Source: Hydra vulgaris
Taxonomy: Eukaryota > Cnidaria > Hydrozoa > Anthoathecata > Hydridae
Length of the DNA: 64,000 nt
Assembly (NCBI RefSeq): GCF_038396675.1
Contig: NC_088934.1
Coordinates: 37,721,001-37,785,000 of the forward strand
Direction of reading: 5' to 3'
The notes beneath the pieces are model-generated. The model was not told the DNA's origin. It did no database searches and worked only from the letters and a program-made list of their open reading frames with translations. The position numbers and the translations under genes were made by a program. Positions 22,445-33,365 of this stretch are shown piece by piece; the first letter of the stretch is position 1, and each line of letters opens with the position of its first letter.

Positions 22445-25400
22445 CTATAATCTTTTTTTTTCTAAAAGTTTCTCTAAAGGTTTTTCCAATTTATATCTTT
22501 TGGGTTCAACGCCAATATACATTTGTCCGTTGTATAATAAGTTTTGAAAATGAAAAGGGAGTAATAATTTTATACTTTCATCACTTTGCCCTTCACGAAA
22601 TAAAACGTTGCAAATATTTTGAAAATTTACAATGACGTTTTGAAAAGGTTTTTCTTCGTGATTCATAAAAACAGTATTTAGCTTTTGTGCAATTTGCTGA
22701 CTTAATTTTCCGTAATGCCTGCTAATTTGTAACTTACAAGAAGCGTCTACTACTTTGTCTCCCTTTTTAATAGTTTCTTTTCTTTTTACCATATTTTCTT
22801 TTACCATTTATCGAGCTAATGGATATTGCCAAAGAGGTAACATTTTATAAATTTTATCAATAATACACCCACAACATGTGGTTAACGATATTAACGTGTC
22901 TAAAAATTCACACGTTTTATGTGATCTTAATTTCATGACTAATTTAATAGTTTTGTCTTTTTCTATATTATATTTTCCATTATTTTTCAAATAACATTTA
23001 GATACAATTTCAGTAGGAGAATAATCTTGTAATGATATTATTTCTTTTTCTACCATAGGTGAAAAGCCTCCCACTTGATCTTGGTATTCTGGTCTCATGG
23101 TTATTTGACAATGAACTAAAGCGCTAGTTGAAAAACCGTTTAAATTCACGCGATAATATTTTCCAATAACATCGTCCAAAGTGAAACATTCCAAATCAAA
23201 AGAATATTTCATACGAAAAGGTAAAGGTTTTAATTTAGCTCCACCATATTGACCATTTTATCCATAAAAAATAAACAATCTCTTAATATGTCATTATTTA
23301 ATTCAAGTTCTTTTATTTTAAGTTCAAAGTAATCTGTATCAATGGCGTATTTTTGTGTACCGTAGGTTGTCATACCATCTCGAATACTTTTTTCAATCAT
23401 TTTTTGATGTTCATCTGTTGAAAGATATTCAATTTTAATTAAACTTTAAGTAGAATTTAATTTACTTGTATAACTAAAAATACTAACATAATGATATGAA
23501 ATTTAGTAAATTCAAATGTTCTTTCGTCAAAATCCAACATCACAAATCCCAAAACTACTATATCTAACATAGTGTAAATATGTAATAAAAATTTGAAAGT
23601 TTTTAAATTAAAAAAGTTCCACAACTTTTGAAAACCTTCATAAGCATTTTTTATTTTTTTAATTTCCTCTTGTAAATTTTTAGATTTCATTATATCATTT
23701 TGAACAAATAATTCAATTGGTGGAATAATTTTATATTCAATGTTTAAAAGTTCATCCGTTATTTGCGAGTAAGGAAATAATGTTTTTTTAATAAAACAGT
23801 TTTTAAATTCTTGATTGTCAGTTAAATTATTAATTTCAGGATGAAACGGACGTAAATAGTCCAACATGGTGTTGACAATTTGAGTTTGAGCTTTTTTAGA
23901 CAACAAGCTACTTGCTTGTTCTAAAGAACAATTTAAAATTTTCAAACTGTCTACAATTTTAATATGTTTACCTATACAAATAATATTAACTTTGCAGACA
24001 TTTTTAGATATAGCAAAAACATCTTCCATACTGCTATATTTTATGAAAGCGTTAAAAGATGTTTCTTCAGATTCAGCCAAGCGACCGTCAAAGGGAATAT
24101 TTAAATTTTTTTTTAAACCTTCTACAATCACAATAGGTTGTCAAGAGAAGCATTGTGAGCAAAAGCAGAACAAGAAAAATGATGACTATATTTTCCTGAA
24201 TTTTTATTTGAAAAATTGTGAGCTAAACCATTTATTTTTCCTGAAAAATGATCATGGTCAATAACTAGATAATCTTCAAAAGAATTGAGTAAAGCGTGAA
24301 ATTATTTTAAAAGTTCTTGTCTATTTTTTCCATCTTGAAAAATGTCTTTTAACAATTGCTTATTTTCAAATTTTTTATTAATGGAGACCAACATGCAATG
24401 AAACCATAATTTGTGTGAAGGTTGTTTAAATTTTTTCATTAGATACAAAAAAGTAATGGTATCATTGATTTGACCATATTATTATTGACTAGGTATTGAT
24501 ACTCCGTTGATGCATTTCCGAAATATTTTTATTAAAAAACAATGATATTCTAACAATTCAATGTTATCATTTTTAAACCATATTTCTAATTGATTTTCAG
24601 TCATGACAAGTGAAGCTAATTGTTTCATATAATCAACAAGATCATCACTGTTTATTCTGACATAATCGCTTAATAAACCATTTAAAGCCGGCATGTGCCC
24701 AAAATTTTCCCACCATTTACAAGAAATACAATATAAACTGGAAACTTTCAATAAATCTTGTTTTATTTTTTCAGAATCATTTGTAAGTAAATAATTTTGT
24801 ACGTCGGGGGGTAGCATGAACAATTCCAATTGACACACTCTTTGAAACATCATGCTGATGAGTTGAATTAGTCTATCATTGTATTCATAAGAAAATTAAT
24901 TATGCTTTAATCTTTCAATTTCTTTAGGAGTCATACAAGAAAATTTACTTTTATAAATATCAGAATAGCGATTTTTATCTGCTGGATATCTACAAATGTT
25001 ATATAATGGGTTTTCTTCTTCCAATATTAAATATTTTTCTTCTGTGGTCATTTTAAATTGTGAAAACGAGGTAAACATATTTCATAAGTAAAGCGAACCA
25101 AAGTATCTGCTAATGCAATCAAATCATAAACTCTCAACTCCATTTTAAGTATTTCTATATTTTCATTATTTGCATTTAATTTTTCCCATAAAACACGTCT
25201 ATGTGTTTTGTGAAGTAAAAAACGCCAGCTTGAAAATATTCTGGTAAATAGGTTAAAAGATTTCTTTCTAAACTTTTAATTGTATTTTCATAATAAAAAA
25301 TCAATTGAGTATCCACTGTCCTTGATCATCCAAACCAAAACATACTCTAGCTAATTTTTTATTGGTACATTGAATAACAATGCTATGACAATAATAAGCA

Positions 25401-25920
25401 AGTTCAGATAATGGTTTACTCTTAAAGTAACATTTGTTTCTGATTTTGTAATACTCGTTTCACAATCAAAAGTAATCAGAAAAGGAAATATATTTCTACT
25501 AGCGTTCATAAATGATTTTGTGGATTATAATGCGTAATGCAATCTCCATACGTAAATTTATCAGGTTTATAATAACCTTCACATTGGTGTTTGTTAGTAG
25601 CAAATTTTTGTCCACATTCTGAACATTAAAAAAAGCAAACGTGAGCTAGATGAAAAAGAATGTACGGTAGAAAACTTTTCATCCAACATGGTTACAGCGT
25701 GAAAAGAATGGTATTTTTGAAAAATACATATTTTTATAGTGTTGTTAGTTTTTCTACGTTGATTAGCTTTATTTCTAACTTCCTCGTTGATAAAATCTCT
25801 TTGCAAATCTTGATCGTCTTTAGTAAGTTTGCACTTTTATATACTACTTTTATTAATTCATTTAGGCTACTTTTATATTGAAATTTTAATTTAGAATGTA
25901 ATAAACGACTTTTCAATTAT
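22445..25920 (-). pseudogene. polB: Protein-primed DNA polymerase B (Maverick type)
   Basis: Replicative polymerase. In order: Cys/His finger (CSECGQKF...HQC) near 25610, Exo I FLITFDCETS near 25470, the family-specific DHDHFSGKINGLAHN near 24240, the Exo region with CIGKHIKIVDSLKIL near 23940, palm motif A MDK.NGQYGG near 23270 and a motif-B-like KLQISRHYGKL near 22730. The region before motif B shows the usual NxxKR. Many frameshifts; one in-frame stop separates 22808 from 22807. No DTDS motif C is seen before the ATPase begins, so the C-terminal palm seems deleted or unrecognisable. The N-terminus is not fixed. Confidence 0.85.
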
Positions 25921-26588
25921 TTTTGTTATTTAAAAAAATTTTAATATTGAAACGCTCAAAAGTATTTTCATAAGCAAAAGTTTGATACAAATCTAATAAA
26001 GTTTAGAAAGACATATTTTTAGTTTTTTCTTTTAAATCTTGTAAAACATTTTTCCACGCTATAATATTTTATTCATCTAGATTTTTAAAGAGAAGTTGTA
26101 AAATATTTGCTTCAGATTGCAAATCAATATTATTTTTGTCCAAAATTTTTTGATTCCATTCTTTAATCGTACATACGTTCCATTCTCGAGCCAAAAAAGA
26201 TACAAGAAAAGCAGAATAAAAGCATAAACCAGGCTAAAAAAAACACTATAATCTAGAAACATTTTTTTTTGTTCATAAGACAAAAGTGTATAAAAATACC
26301 TTTTTCTGACTTTTACCATTGCGTTATTAAGTGAGGTCTATACCATTCTCCAAACCATTCGTCGACATTAATTTCTTTGACGTTTTTTTGTTCTTTTTTG
26401 TTATGAATTTTTCTTTGATTTATTTCATTACTTTTTTGATCTTGATTTTTTTTTGTAACCTTTCCTCGTTGTTTTTAAGTTTTTCATATCTCTTTTTATC
26501 ATTTTCTCTCTTTTTTTTAATTTCGTCTTCAGTCATTTCCATTTTTCTTTTATAACCAGACAATTCGTAATAACGTAATTTCATCATT
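25921..26588 (-). pseudogene. Degraded coding segment upstream of polB
   Basis: Starts MMKLRYYELSGYKRKMEM with a highly charged helix (DEIKKKRENDKKRYEKLKNN). It runs into frameshifts, then an INVDEWFGEWYRPHL piece and AT-rich frames. It may be the N-terminal part of PolB or a separate small coiled-coil gene. Confidence 0.35.
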
Positions 26589-26593
26589 GATCT

Positions 26594-27080
26594 TTCAGTT
26601 TAATTGCTTAGAGACTTGACTTTAAAATTATATAAACGTATCAGTCTCCAACCGCTATCGTTTGCCAAAATATTAAAATCACCTCGAAGGTTGCCATCTT
26701 GAATAAAACGTAAATTTGTTAGTCCTTCTAAAGGTTCTATAAAATAAACAGGAGAATTGCAACAACGTTTCATTATTTTAGAATAACCATCTTCAATAGA
26801 TTTGGAACATAAAGTAACAATGTTATAAGCAATTAAAAAATTTAACCCCTAACCCCTGACAAATCATTTAAAGTAGTAGCATTTTTCATTTCTATTTCAA
26901 ACGCTTCTAACGTTTTTTGTTCCACATGATAAACAATTTCATCAGGACTTTGAATTTCTGCATTGAGTTCCAATTCTTTAACTACATCTTCATCTTTTAA
27001 TCATCTTCGATATAATAAAAATGTTCTTTATAAACGCTGTTGTTGCTAAATTTACTTTCCTCAGTTTTAAACCTGAAATT
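26594..27080 (-). pseudogene. Unrecognised degraded gene between polB and helicase
   Basis: Pieces such as VVKELELNAEIQSPDEIVYH and FIQDGNLRGDFNILANDSGW are coding-like but in two frames, with a stop after SGVRG. It ends FKVKSLSN before the 26588 start. No family recognised. Confidence 0.35.
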
Positions 27081-27266
27081 TATTTTTTTTACTGAAAAAA
27101 AAGTTAAATGTATTTTTTATGAACTTCTTTTACATTTGGATTAATAGTTATTTTTATAATAATTTTTCGAAATTCTGTTTTATTTTTATGAATAACATAA
27201 ACATCGTTAATATTACAAACTCGTGATAAAGATACATAATAAAGCGAATTAATAAAAGCATTAGAA

Positions 27267-28400
27267 TTAAAATTTGTTCATTGTACTTTCTTGAGCTTTA
27301 TGAACTGTAACAGAAAAAGCTACTCGTAAAGGTAAACCCACTCTTGAAGCTACAATAGCGTGAGAACAATCTAAAATATCTTCTTTCTCGGGTTCAATTT
27401 TGAATTCTCTCCTATTCATATTAACCCAAACAGCATTGTTTTCTATTAAAGTGACTATACCAACTATACCATTACATAGTTCTTCTTCTACATTGATATT
27501 TCTCACTAGCATAACAACAGCATTTATTTTAAGATGAATAGCTACAGGAATTTGAAATATAAATTGATTGTTTGGATTTATAATAACGTCTTTAGCATGA
27601 AACCAACGTCCTTTATCGTTTATTTCGTTCATTTTCATAGCATTATTAAAATCTACTTCTGCAATTTAAAAAAATAATCTTGTTTATTTAACATTGATAC
27701 TTTCATCTTTTTCAAAATGACGAGTCATTAAATAATTAACAGTTTGATCTGAAACTTTACCAAAACGTATTTCATTTAAAGCTTCAAAAAGTTTTTCATC
27801 TTCTTTATGTCTCAAACATTTTATTAAAACAAGAACATCTTTCATGTATTGTTGCCATATTAACGATCTAAAAACAAATATCCTTTGACTGGTAATAATT
27901 GAAGAAAATCTCCACAAGCAATAACTTGTATACCTCCAAAAAGTTCATCATCACATTGTTTAATTTTACAAGCTATTAAATGTAACAAATCAAATGTTTG
28001 CGCGTTAATCTTGAAAAAAATAAAATTAAAATTTCATCAATAATTAAAACATCAGTTTCTAACCAACGTTTTTTAACATCAGGATGCATATGTTGCATAT
28101 AATAATCTAAACCTTTTACTCCTGTTTCTATACCTGCAAAAGCATGTATAGTCATACCATTTAATAAATGACCTGCTTTTCTGTACTCGCTTTATTATGT
28201 ATTGTTTTATATATTTGTCCACTATGAGCAATTTCTTTTACTAAATAACTTTTTCCACAACCAGCACCTCCAGTAATAAAAAAATTAAGTCCTTTGTTAA
28301 GCCATTGAAAAGCTTTTTGTTGTTGTAAAGATAACACTTTTTTATTTTTGGTAAAAAAAAAATTACTAAAAAATTTTTTAATCTGAATATAAATACAAAT
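27267..28400 (-). pseudogene. Pif1-like SF1B helicase
   Basis: Walker A FFITGGAGCGKSYLVKEI follows a Q-motif-like LSLQQQKAFQWL. Walker B is TDVLIIDEI. The C-terminal part has IHLKINAVVMLVRNINVEEE, NGIVGIV and AFSVTVHKAQESTM (normally HKSQG). The order and motifs are those of Pif1/RecD2-type helicases carried by several Polinton-like and large DNA viruses, which unwind DNA in replication. At least four frameshifts lie between 27640 and 28200. Inactive in this copy. Confidence 0.85.
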
Positions 28401-28635
28401 AGGCACACTTGATAAAAAACATCATAAAAATAAGTTTTGCATCAATGTTCATTCTTAATTTAAACATAAAGTCATTATTATCATCATCGTCCGATAAAAG
28501 TTTCAACGTTGTCATTTCATCATTGTTCAAAGTTTCCATTTCATTAACTTGATTAAATACCATCATAGTCCGATTCATTTTTACCATTTTTAATAATAAT
28601 TGCGTATTGCGTGTTTGTCTTATTATATCCATCAA
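28378..28635 (-). CDS. Hypothetical protein, 85 aa
   Basis: Starts MMDIIRQTRNTQLLLKMV, with an acidic middle (LLSDDDDNND) and a hydrophobic C-terminus (LIFMMFFIKCAYLYLY) that may be a membrane anchor. Its end overlaps the helicase start. TTTTTTTTGATGGATATAAT at the start resembles the oligo(T) start element of its neighbours. Confidence 0.4.
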   Translation of the reverse strand: MMDIIRQTRNTQLLLKMVKMNRTMMVFNQVNEMETLNNDEMTTLKLLSDDDDNNDFMFKLRMNIDAKLIFMMFFIKCAYLYLYSD

Positions 28636-28660
28636 AAAAAAATTACATTTAAATTTATAT

Positions 28661-28996
28661 TCATCTAAAATTACATTTATCTTGTTCTAAACATCTATCA
28701 CAATATTTAAAAGAACAATTTCGTTTCAAAACATCTGAATATTTAAATTCATTACAATTTTTACATTCGTTTAAAAATTGTTTCCAATTTTCAATCTCTA
28801 AACATTTTTCTTTTACATGATTTAATAAATTTTCTTTAGATAAATCTTGATGAAAATAATAAAACGAATCAAAATTCAAATTAACGTGATAATCTTTTAT
28901 AATACATTGAAACACCATCAAAATAAGAACAAGTGGTGTAATTAAACATTTGAATTTAATAAAAAAACCATCCCAATTGTATTTCAAATAGTGCAA
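28661..28996 (-). CDS. Cys-rich small protein, 111 aa
   Basis: Intact. A hydrophobic stretch (ITPLVLILMVFQCII) is followed by a helical part. The C-terminal Cys cluster is ECKNCNEF...KRNCSFKYCDRCLEQDKC, which could bind two zinc ions. It is the first of a run of small Cys-rich minus-strand genes. Family unknown. Confidence 0.55.
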   Translation of the reverse strand: MHYLKYNWDGFFIKFKCLITPLVLILMVFQCIIKDYHVNLNFDSFYYFHQDLSKENLLNHVKEKCLEIENWKQFLNECKNCNEFKYSDVLKRNCSFKYCDRCLEQDKCNFR

Positions 28997-29185
28997 TCTA
29001 CATCTTTGATGTAAAGTTTGTCGAGATGTAATCGCATGTTTTCTAATGTTTTCTAAAGTTTCAGTATTTTTTTGGTTAAATTTATGTAGCTTCTATCAAT
29101 AAATCCAAAACAATTTCTGTTAGTTGCATTTTTTTACTATTTAATCTAAAAAAAAAAACCTTTATTCATTCTAAAAAAATTTATT

Positions 29186-29422
29186 CTATTCAAACAAATT
29201 ATATTTGTTCTTATAATTGGATTGTCTCAATTCTGAAATATGAATCTTTTGCATTTTCTGTGAACAATTTAAACATAAATTGTTCGCTTGGCTTTTGCAA
29301 CAAGCCAAGCAATAAATGTTGTATATAAGATTATCGTAAATTTCGAATATCGCTTCAGAAAAACCAATTTTATTTGCTGCTTTCGAAATAATATTATTTA
29401 TTTCTTCTTGTTTTGTTTCCAT
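29186..29422 (-). CDS. Cys-rich small protein, 78 aa
   Basis: Intact from METKQEEINNIISKAANK to KYNLFE. The Cys cluster CLACCKSQANNLCLNC follows an amphipathic helix. The start is preceded by TTTTTTTTAGGTTATATAATAA, the recurrent start element. It resembles neighbours at 29463-29788 and 30897-31055 in having a helix followed by a Cys cluster. Confidence 0.6.
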   Translation of the reverse strand: METKQEEINNIISKAANKIGFSEAIFEIYDNLIYNIYCLACCKSQANNLCLNCSQKMQKIHISELRQSNYKNKYNLFE

Positions 29423-29462
29423 TTTTTATTATATAACCTAAAAAAAACTTTATATATACATA

Positions 29463-29788
29463 TCAAACATCATATTGATTTTTTATAATTTCATAAATAA
29501 AATAAGCATGAAACAAACAAGTTATACGTTTATCATTTGATTTACATTTACAATTAGCAAAATCATATATGCTATCACGAAAATTTTTAAAAATAACATA
29601 TAATATGTCTTCTGGATAGCCTAGTTTCTCTTCAGCTTTTTTACAAATTTTAGAACCAGTTTAGTCCATATCAATCCAATCAATTTCATCAAACGGTACA
29701 AATATTTCTTCTTGATTCTTTAAAACATTTATTTCTTTTGGTTTAATTTAACCCATTTCTTTTACAAAATTTAAAAATTCCTTCTCAT
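29463..29788 (-). pseudogene. Cys-rich small protein, degraded
   Basis: Frame fragments read VPFDEIDWIDMD, KKAEEKLGYPEDILYVIFKN and FANCKCKSNDKRITCLFHAYF. Two nonsense codons and at least one frameshift. The helix plus C-x-C...C layout matches the neighbouring Cys-rich family. Confidence 0.45.
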
Positions 29789-29880
29789 ACATTTCCAATT
29801 TTTTGATTCTAAAATCTAAAAGAAATTTAACGTTTTTTTTTTTTATAAAAAAGTTTAATATGCAAAAAAAGACAATAATT

Positions 29881-30099
29881 TCATTTGAAATTTTCTTTGA
29901 GATCGTTATCACGTATGAATTTGCCCACTTTATCAAAATTTTTTTGACAACGTAAGCAAGGTTGTCCAGTTTCACAATCATTTAGATTACATAAATCCAG
30001 AGATTGTAAAAGCAAATTCATTTCTCCAGTTGTATCAAAACGAGCAGTGTAATTTAATAACATTTTGATAAAAGTTTCGTTGGCGTCTTCATTACTCAT
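29881..30099 (-). CDS. Cys-rich small protein (paralogue group), 72 aa
   Basis: Intact. Core: SLDLCNLNDCETGQPCLRCQ then KVGKFIRDND. The gene at 30279-30505 has the same arrangement (DLCTLENC...LCPCCK...VVQYIRKND), so they are tandem duplicates. The start is preceded by TTTTTTTTAGATAACATAATAA. Four Cys suggest one zinc site. Function unknown. Confidence 0.65.
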   Translation of the reverse strand: MSNEDANETFIKMLLNYTARFDTTGEMNLLLQSLDLCNLNDCETGQPCLRCQKNFDKVGKFIRDNDLKENFK

Positions 30100-30278
30100 T
30101 GCTTTTTTTTTATTATGTTATCTAAAAAAAACACAAATATTTTTTATAACATGTAAAAAAATATATATATTTTTAATTGAAAAAAATTTTGTAAATTAAG
30201 AATACTGTTATTATATATTTTATTTATTCTCAAAAATTATTTTACAATGTTTTTTTATAAAATTATAAAATCTTTAGG

Positions 30279-30505
30279 TTAATTGAGAACTATTACTCTT
30301 ATATCGTTTTTACGTATGTATTGAACTACATGATCAGAACTACTTTTACAACATGGACAAAGATTAAATCCATTACAATTCTCGAGAGTACATAAATCCA
30401 TATTTTTCATTAACAAACGTAATCCTTGATTCTCATCATGGCAAACAGCTGTTTTCATCAAAAGAAAGTTAAAAGATTATCAAGTTGACATTTGAAATCT
30501 GACAT
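30279..30505 (-). pseudogene. Cys-rich small protein (paralogue group)
   Basis: The ATG at 30505 (MSDFKCQLDNL) follows TTTTTTAGATTATATAATAAC. A frameshift after about 15 codons leads to an open body with NMDLCTLENCNGFNLCPCCK and VVQYIRKNDIR. It is the closest relative of the gene at 29881-30099. Confidence 0.6.
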
Positions 30506-30557
30506 TTTTGTTATTATATAATCTAAAAAATAAAATTACAATAAAAAATTACAATGT

Positions 30558-30760
30558 TTATTTGATGAGTTTAAATGTATTAGTCATTATTTTTTGAATA
30601 TTAGACACAACAGTCATTATTTCTTGAATATATTTTTCACATTGAAAACATAGATCTTCACATTCACAAAGTTCTAAATAATCACAAGCTGAAAGTATTT
30701 CTGTTGTTTTAAGTTTGTTAGTATCCTATATTACAATTTTACTGTTTTCAATTTTTTATT
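30558..30760 (-). pseudogene. Cys-rich small protein (paralogue group)
   Basis: Core ACDYLELCECEDLCFQCEKY then IQEIMTVV, clearly related to the gene at 30897-31055 (ACDFVGLCKCNS...LQCNEYIEEI). One nonsense codon lies near the N-terminus and no good ATG is left. It is preceded by TTTTTTTTAGATTACATAATAA. Confidence 0.5.
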
Positions 30761-30896
30761 ATGTAATCTAAAAAAAAAATACAATAAAAAAACTTACAAT
30801 ACAATACTTTATTTATTTTTATTACAATACTTTATTTATTTTTTCTTAAAACCACATACAAGTTGAAATTTCAAAAAGTTTAGTTTCGATGTCACT

Positions 30897-31055
30897 TTAA
30901 ATTAAAACTTGACAAATTTCTTCAATATATTCATTACACTGTAAACGAGGATTGTCAGAATTACATTTACAAAGCCCTACAAAATCACAAGCTGAAAGTG
31001 TTTCTGGTGATAAATTAAGTTTGTTAGCAGCTTTTAATACAATTCCACTTTTTTT
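30897..31055 (-). pseudogene. Cys-rich small protein (paralogue group)
   Basis: Core LSACDFVGLCKCNSDNPRLQ, then CNEYIEEICQVLI before TAA, with an upstream helix (LKAANKLNLSPETL). ATG is not visible after the start element TTTTTTTTTAGATTACATAAT, so the start is probably mutated. Confidence 0.5.
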
Positions 31056-31210
31056 TATTATGTAATCTAAAAAAAAAATTACTTTTTTTACTCTTTTTTC
31101 TCTCAGTCAAATAATTTTCTTTTGCACATAACTTGACAAAATTATCCATAGTAATTCCAATTTTTTGATTTAGAGATACATTTTGTTAAAAACCAATCAT
31201 AATTAAAAAA

Positions 31211-31648
31211 CTATGTTTTAATATGCCTTTTAAACTTAAGAGTTTTGCTTTGAAATTTAAACCCATACATTATTTCTTTACAAAGCTTAGGATAAGTTTT
31301 TTCTATATTCTCAAACATCGCCGTTTCTCTTCTTTTTTGTATTTCTTTTTCTTCTATCAGTTTTTCAAGATTTTTTACACCACTATTAGCTTTAGTAAGT
31401 AATTTTGTAAGTGCTTTCATATAAATATTCAAAGTTTCGCTTCTTTCTCTAAAACGATCAGTTTTAGCATCTCGTATTAATTAGTCTAATTTATGAAGAG
31501 CTTCTTTTGCTTGATCAGGATGACGATCGTATTTAACAAAATCTCTCACTATTTCAAATTGCTTGCTAATATCAGAATAATATTGTTTGAGTTTTAATCA
31601 AACATTGTCAACATATTTTCCATGTTTAGATGATTCTAGGAAATCCAT
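31211..31648 (-). pseudogene. Coiled-coil protein, 145 codons
   Basis: Starts MDFLESSKHGKYVDNV. A long helical body follows (KQYYSDISKQFEIVRDFVKY; NLEKLIEEKEIQKRRETAMF) and a basic end. Two in-frame stops (TGA, then TAA) and no frameshift. The start is preceded by TTTAGATTAGCTAATAATAATGG. The function is unknown. Confidence 0.55.
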
Positions 31649-31748
31649 TATTATTAGCTAATCTAAATTACAAAAACAAATTAATATACAACGGAATTAA
31701 AAATAAAAATTATTTCTTATAATTTTTTTCAAATTTAAACGTTCCTCA

Positions 31749-31949
31749 TTAGGAGTCGAGTAAAAAAAACTCTTTCAATTCTTTTTCAAAATCTGGATAT
31801 TGCAATTTAAAAAAGAAAACCATGGGCTCATCTCTTTTATTAAGTTCTTCTTTTACTTTTTTAAAAACCATTTCATCTTCTTCAATGCCAATATTAGCCA
31901 TGATAATCATGCGAGCAATTAATTCTGTCAAAAGATTTCGTGTATTCAT
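31749..31949 (-). CDS. Hypothetical protein, 66 aa
   Basis: Intact, starting MNTRNLLTELIARMIIMANI; the rest is charged (VFKKVKEELNKRDEP). It begins 3 bp after the stop of the gene at 31953-32219, so the two are probably on one transcript. Confidence 0.5.
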   Translation of the reverse strand: MNTRNLLTELIARMIIMANIGIEEDEMVFKKVKEELNKRDEPMVFFFKLQYPDFEKELKEFFLLDS

Positions 31950-31952
31950 TCT

Positions 31953-32219
31953 TTACTTAAATCGATCGCTAACATTTTCAATAATCATCTTTTTTACTTT
32001 TTCCATCACAATTAAAATTCCTTCTTGTTTTTCGTCGTACTGTATAAATTCACGCAAAGTAAGAAAATGACCATGTAATTCTGAAGAAAATTTATATAAC
32101 GTATCCCAATTATCTTGATCACTTGTAAAGCCAGTATTACAATTTGAACAACCTCGATTTGGTATTCGATGAAAGTTGTCTTTTTCATTAATTTTATAAT
32201 AAGCTTCATTTTGATCCAT
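31953..32219 (-). CDS. Hypothetical protein, 88 aa
   Basis: Intact, starting MDQNEAYYKINEKDN. A small GCSNCN motif lies near residue 23, followed by helices (LREFIQYDEKQEGILIVMEK). No oligo(T)-TAG immediately precedes it, but TTTTTTAAAAACTAATTTAA does. Unknown function. Confidence 0.5.
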   Translation of the reverse strand: MDQNEAYYKINEKDNFHRIPNRGCSNCNTGFTSDQDNWDTLYKFSSELHGHFLTLREFIQYDEKQEGILIVMEKVKKMIIENVSDRFK

Positions 32220-32323
32220 TTTTTAAATTAGTTTTTAAAAAATATTACAATAACATAATAATAAAATTAATTACAAAACCATATTATCATTATGAAAATT
32301 TATAGATATATTTAAAATGATCT

Positions 32324-32686
32324 TTAAAAAACTTTTCTCAATTTTTCTCTACATCGTAAAACTTGAATATCAGCTGATGTAATTATCATTTCACCCTTTT
32401 GCTAAGTATAAAAAATTTCAGTTAAATTGTTACACTTGACAATCATTTTTGAAATTGCTTTTATAAACATATTATGTTTTTCTATATCATCCCATTCCAT
32501 TGATATTATACCAAATTCTACATCGTCAAATCATCTCAGCATTTCTTTTAGTTTTTCTTTACTTAACGGAATAATATGAAAATCGCAATTCTTTAAAATA
32601 TGGATCTAAGTTTGAAATAATTCATGTAAACCACCACACTCTTCTTTAATTTGATCCCAAATCTTGACTTTTGCTATATTTTCCAT
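32324..32686 (-). pseudogene. Hypothetical protein, 120 codons with three nonsense codons
   Basis: Starts MENIAKVKIWDQIKEECGGL and ends VLRCREKLRKVF. In-frame TAG, TGA and TAG, but no frameshift over 363 bases. Helical; no known domain. Confidence 0.5.
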
Positions 32687-32847
32687 ATTTTTTATTTAGT
32701 TAAAAAAATAATAGTGAAATGTTCACACTTCCTATATTGACAAATCGTCAAACGTATTTTCCAAATTGTTATTATGTGTAAAAGTTAATGAAGCTGTAAA
32801 TTTTTCTATAAAAATATTTAAGTTTTATAATTTTAAGTGGATTTTTT

Positions 32848-33109
32848 TTAATTTCGCGATTCTTGGTGATTTCTTTTAATTCCATCAATCGAATTATTAC
32901 ATTGGTTAATAATCACGTTGAAAATGTATATGTATGCTTCTATTTCATGTGATTTTTTTTCCATATATAAATAAATTTTTCATATTATTATAATCAGCAA
33001 CTATATTATTAGATCAAAAAGAAATAAGCGTGACTACAAAACCATATATTATCTTTAACGGTTGATACTGTGCTCGATCTATTAATAAAATAACATCCCA
33101 TGCTTTCAT
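32848..33109 (-). pseudogene. Hypothetical small protein
   Basis: Starts MKAWDVILLIDRAQYQPL directly after TTTTTTTTAGATATTTAATTAAA. It has one stop after about 32 codons and a frameshift near 32935. Possibly one membrane segment (IIYGFVVTLISF). Confidence 0.4.
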
Positions 33110-33139
33110 TTTAATTAAATATCTAAAAAAAATTACAAA

Positions 33140-33345
33140 CTAATTTTTACATTTTTCAAATAAACAGTCATTGTTATATTCTTTAACTTGTAGTAGACAA
33201 ACATAGATAAAAGTAAGATTAAGACAACCAGAAACATACCAATATCTTCTTAAATTTCACATCTTGTAAAAGACTTGTCGTTGAATATATAAACCATATA
33301 AGAAGTAGTATGAACAATATATCTATTTTTTATTAGTTTGCTAAA
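33140..33345 (-). pseudogene. Small membrane protein, start codon lost
   Basis: Downstream of TTTTTTAGCAAACTAATAAAAAA the first codon is now AT-rich non-ATG (ATAG). The frame reads HTTSYMVYIFNDKSFTRC, one stop, then a clear membrane segment (IGMFLVVLILLLSMFVYYKL) and an end VYLKNVKISL. Confidence 0.4.
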
Positions 33346-33365
33346 AAAGTAAAAAAAATTACCTA

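Noticed and set aside
23330..23360. PolB motif C (YAIDTDYF) before motif A
   Set aside because: It resembles DTDS, but it lies upstream of the motif A segment and aligns with the variable region that precedes motif A in Maverick PolBs.
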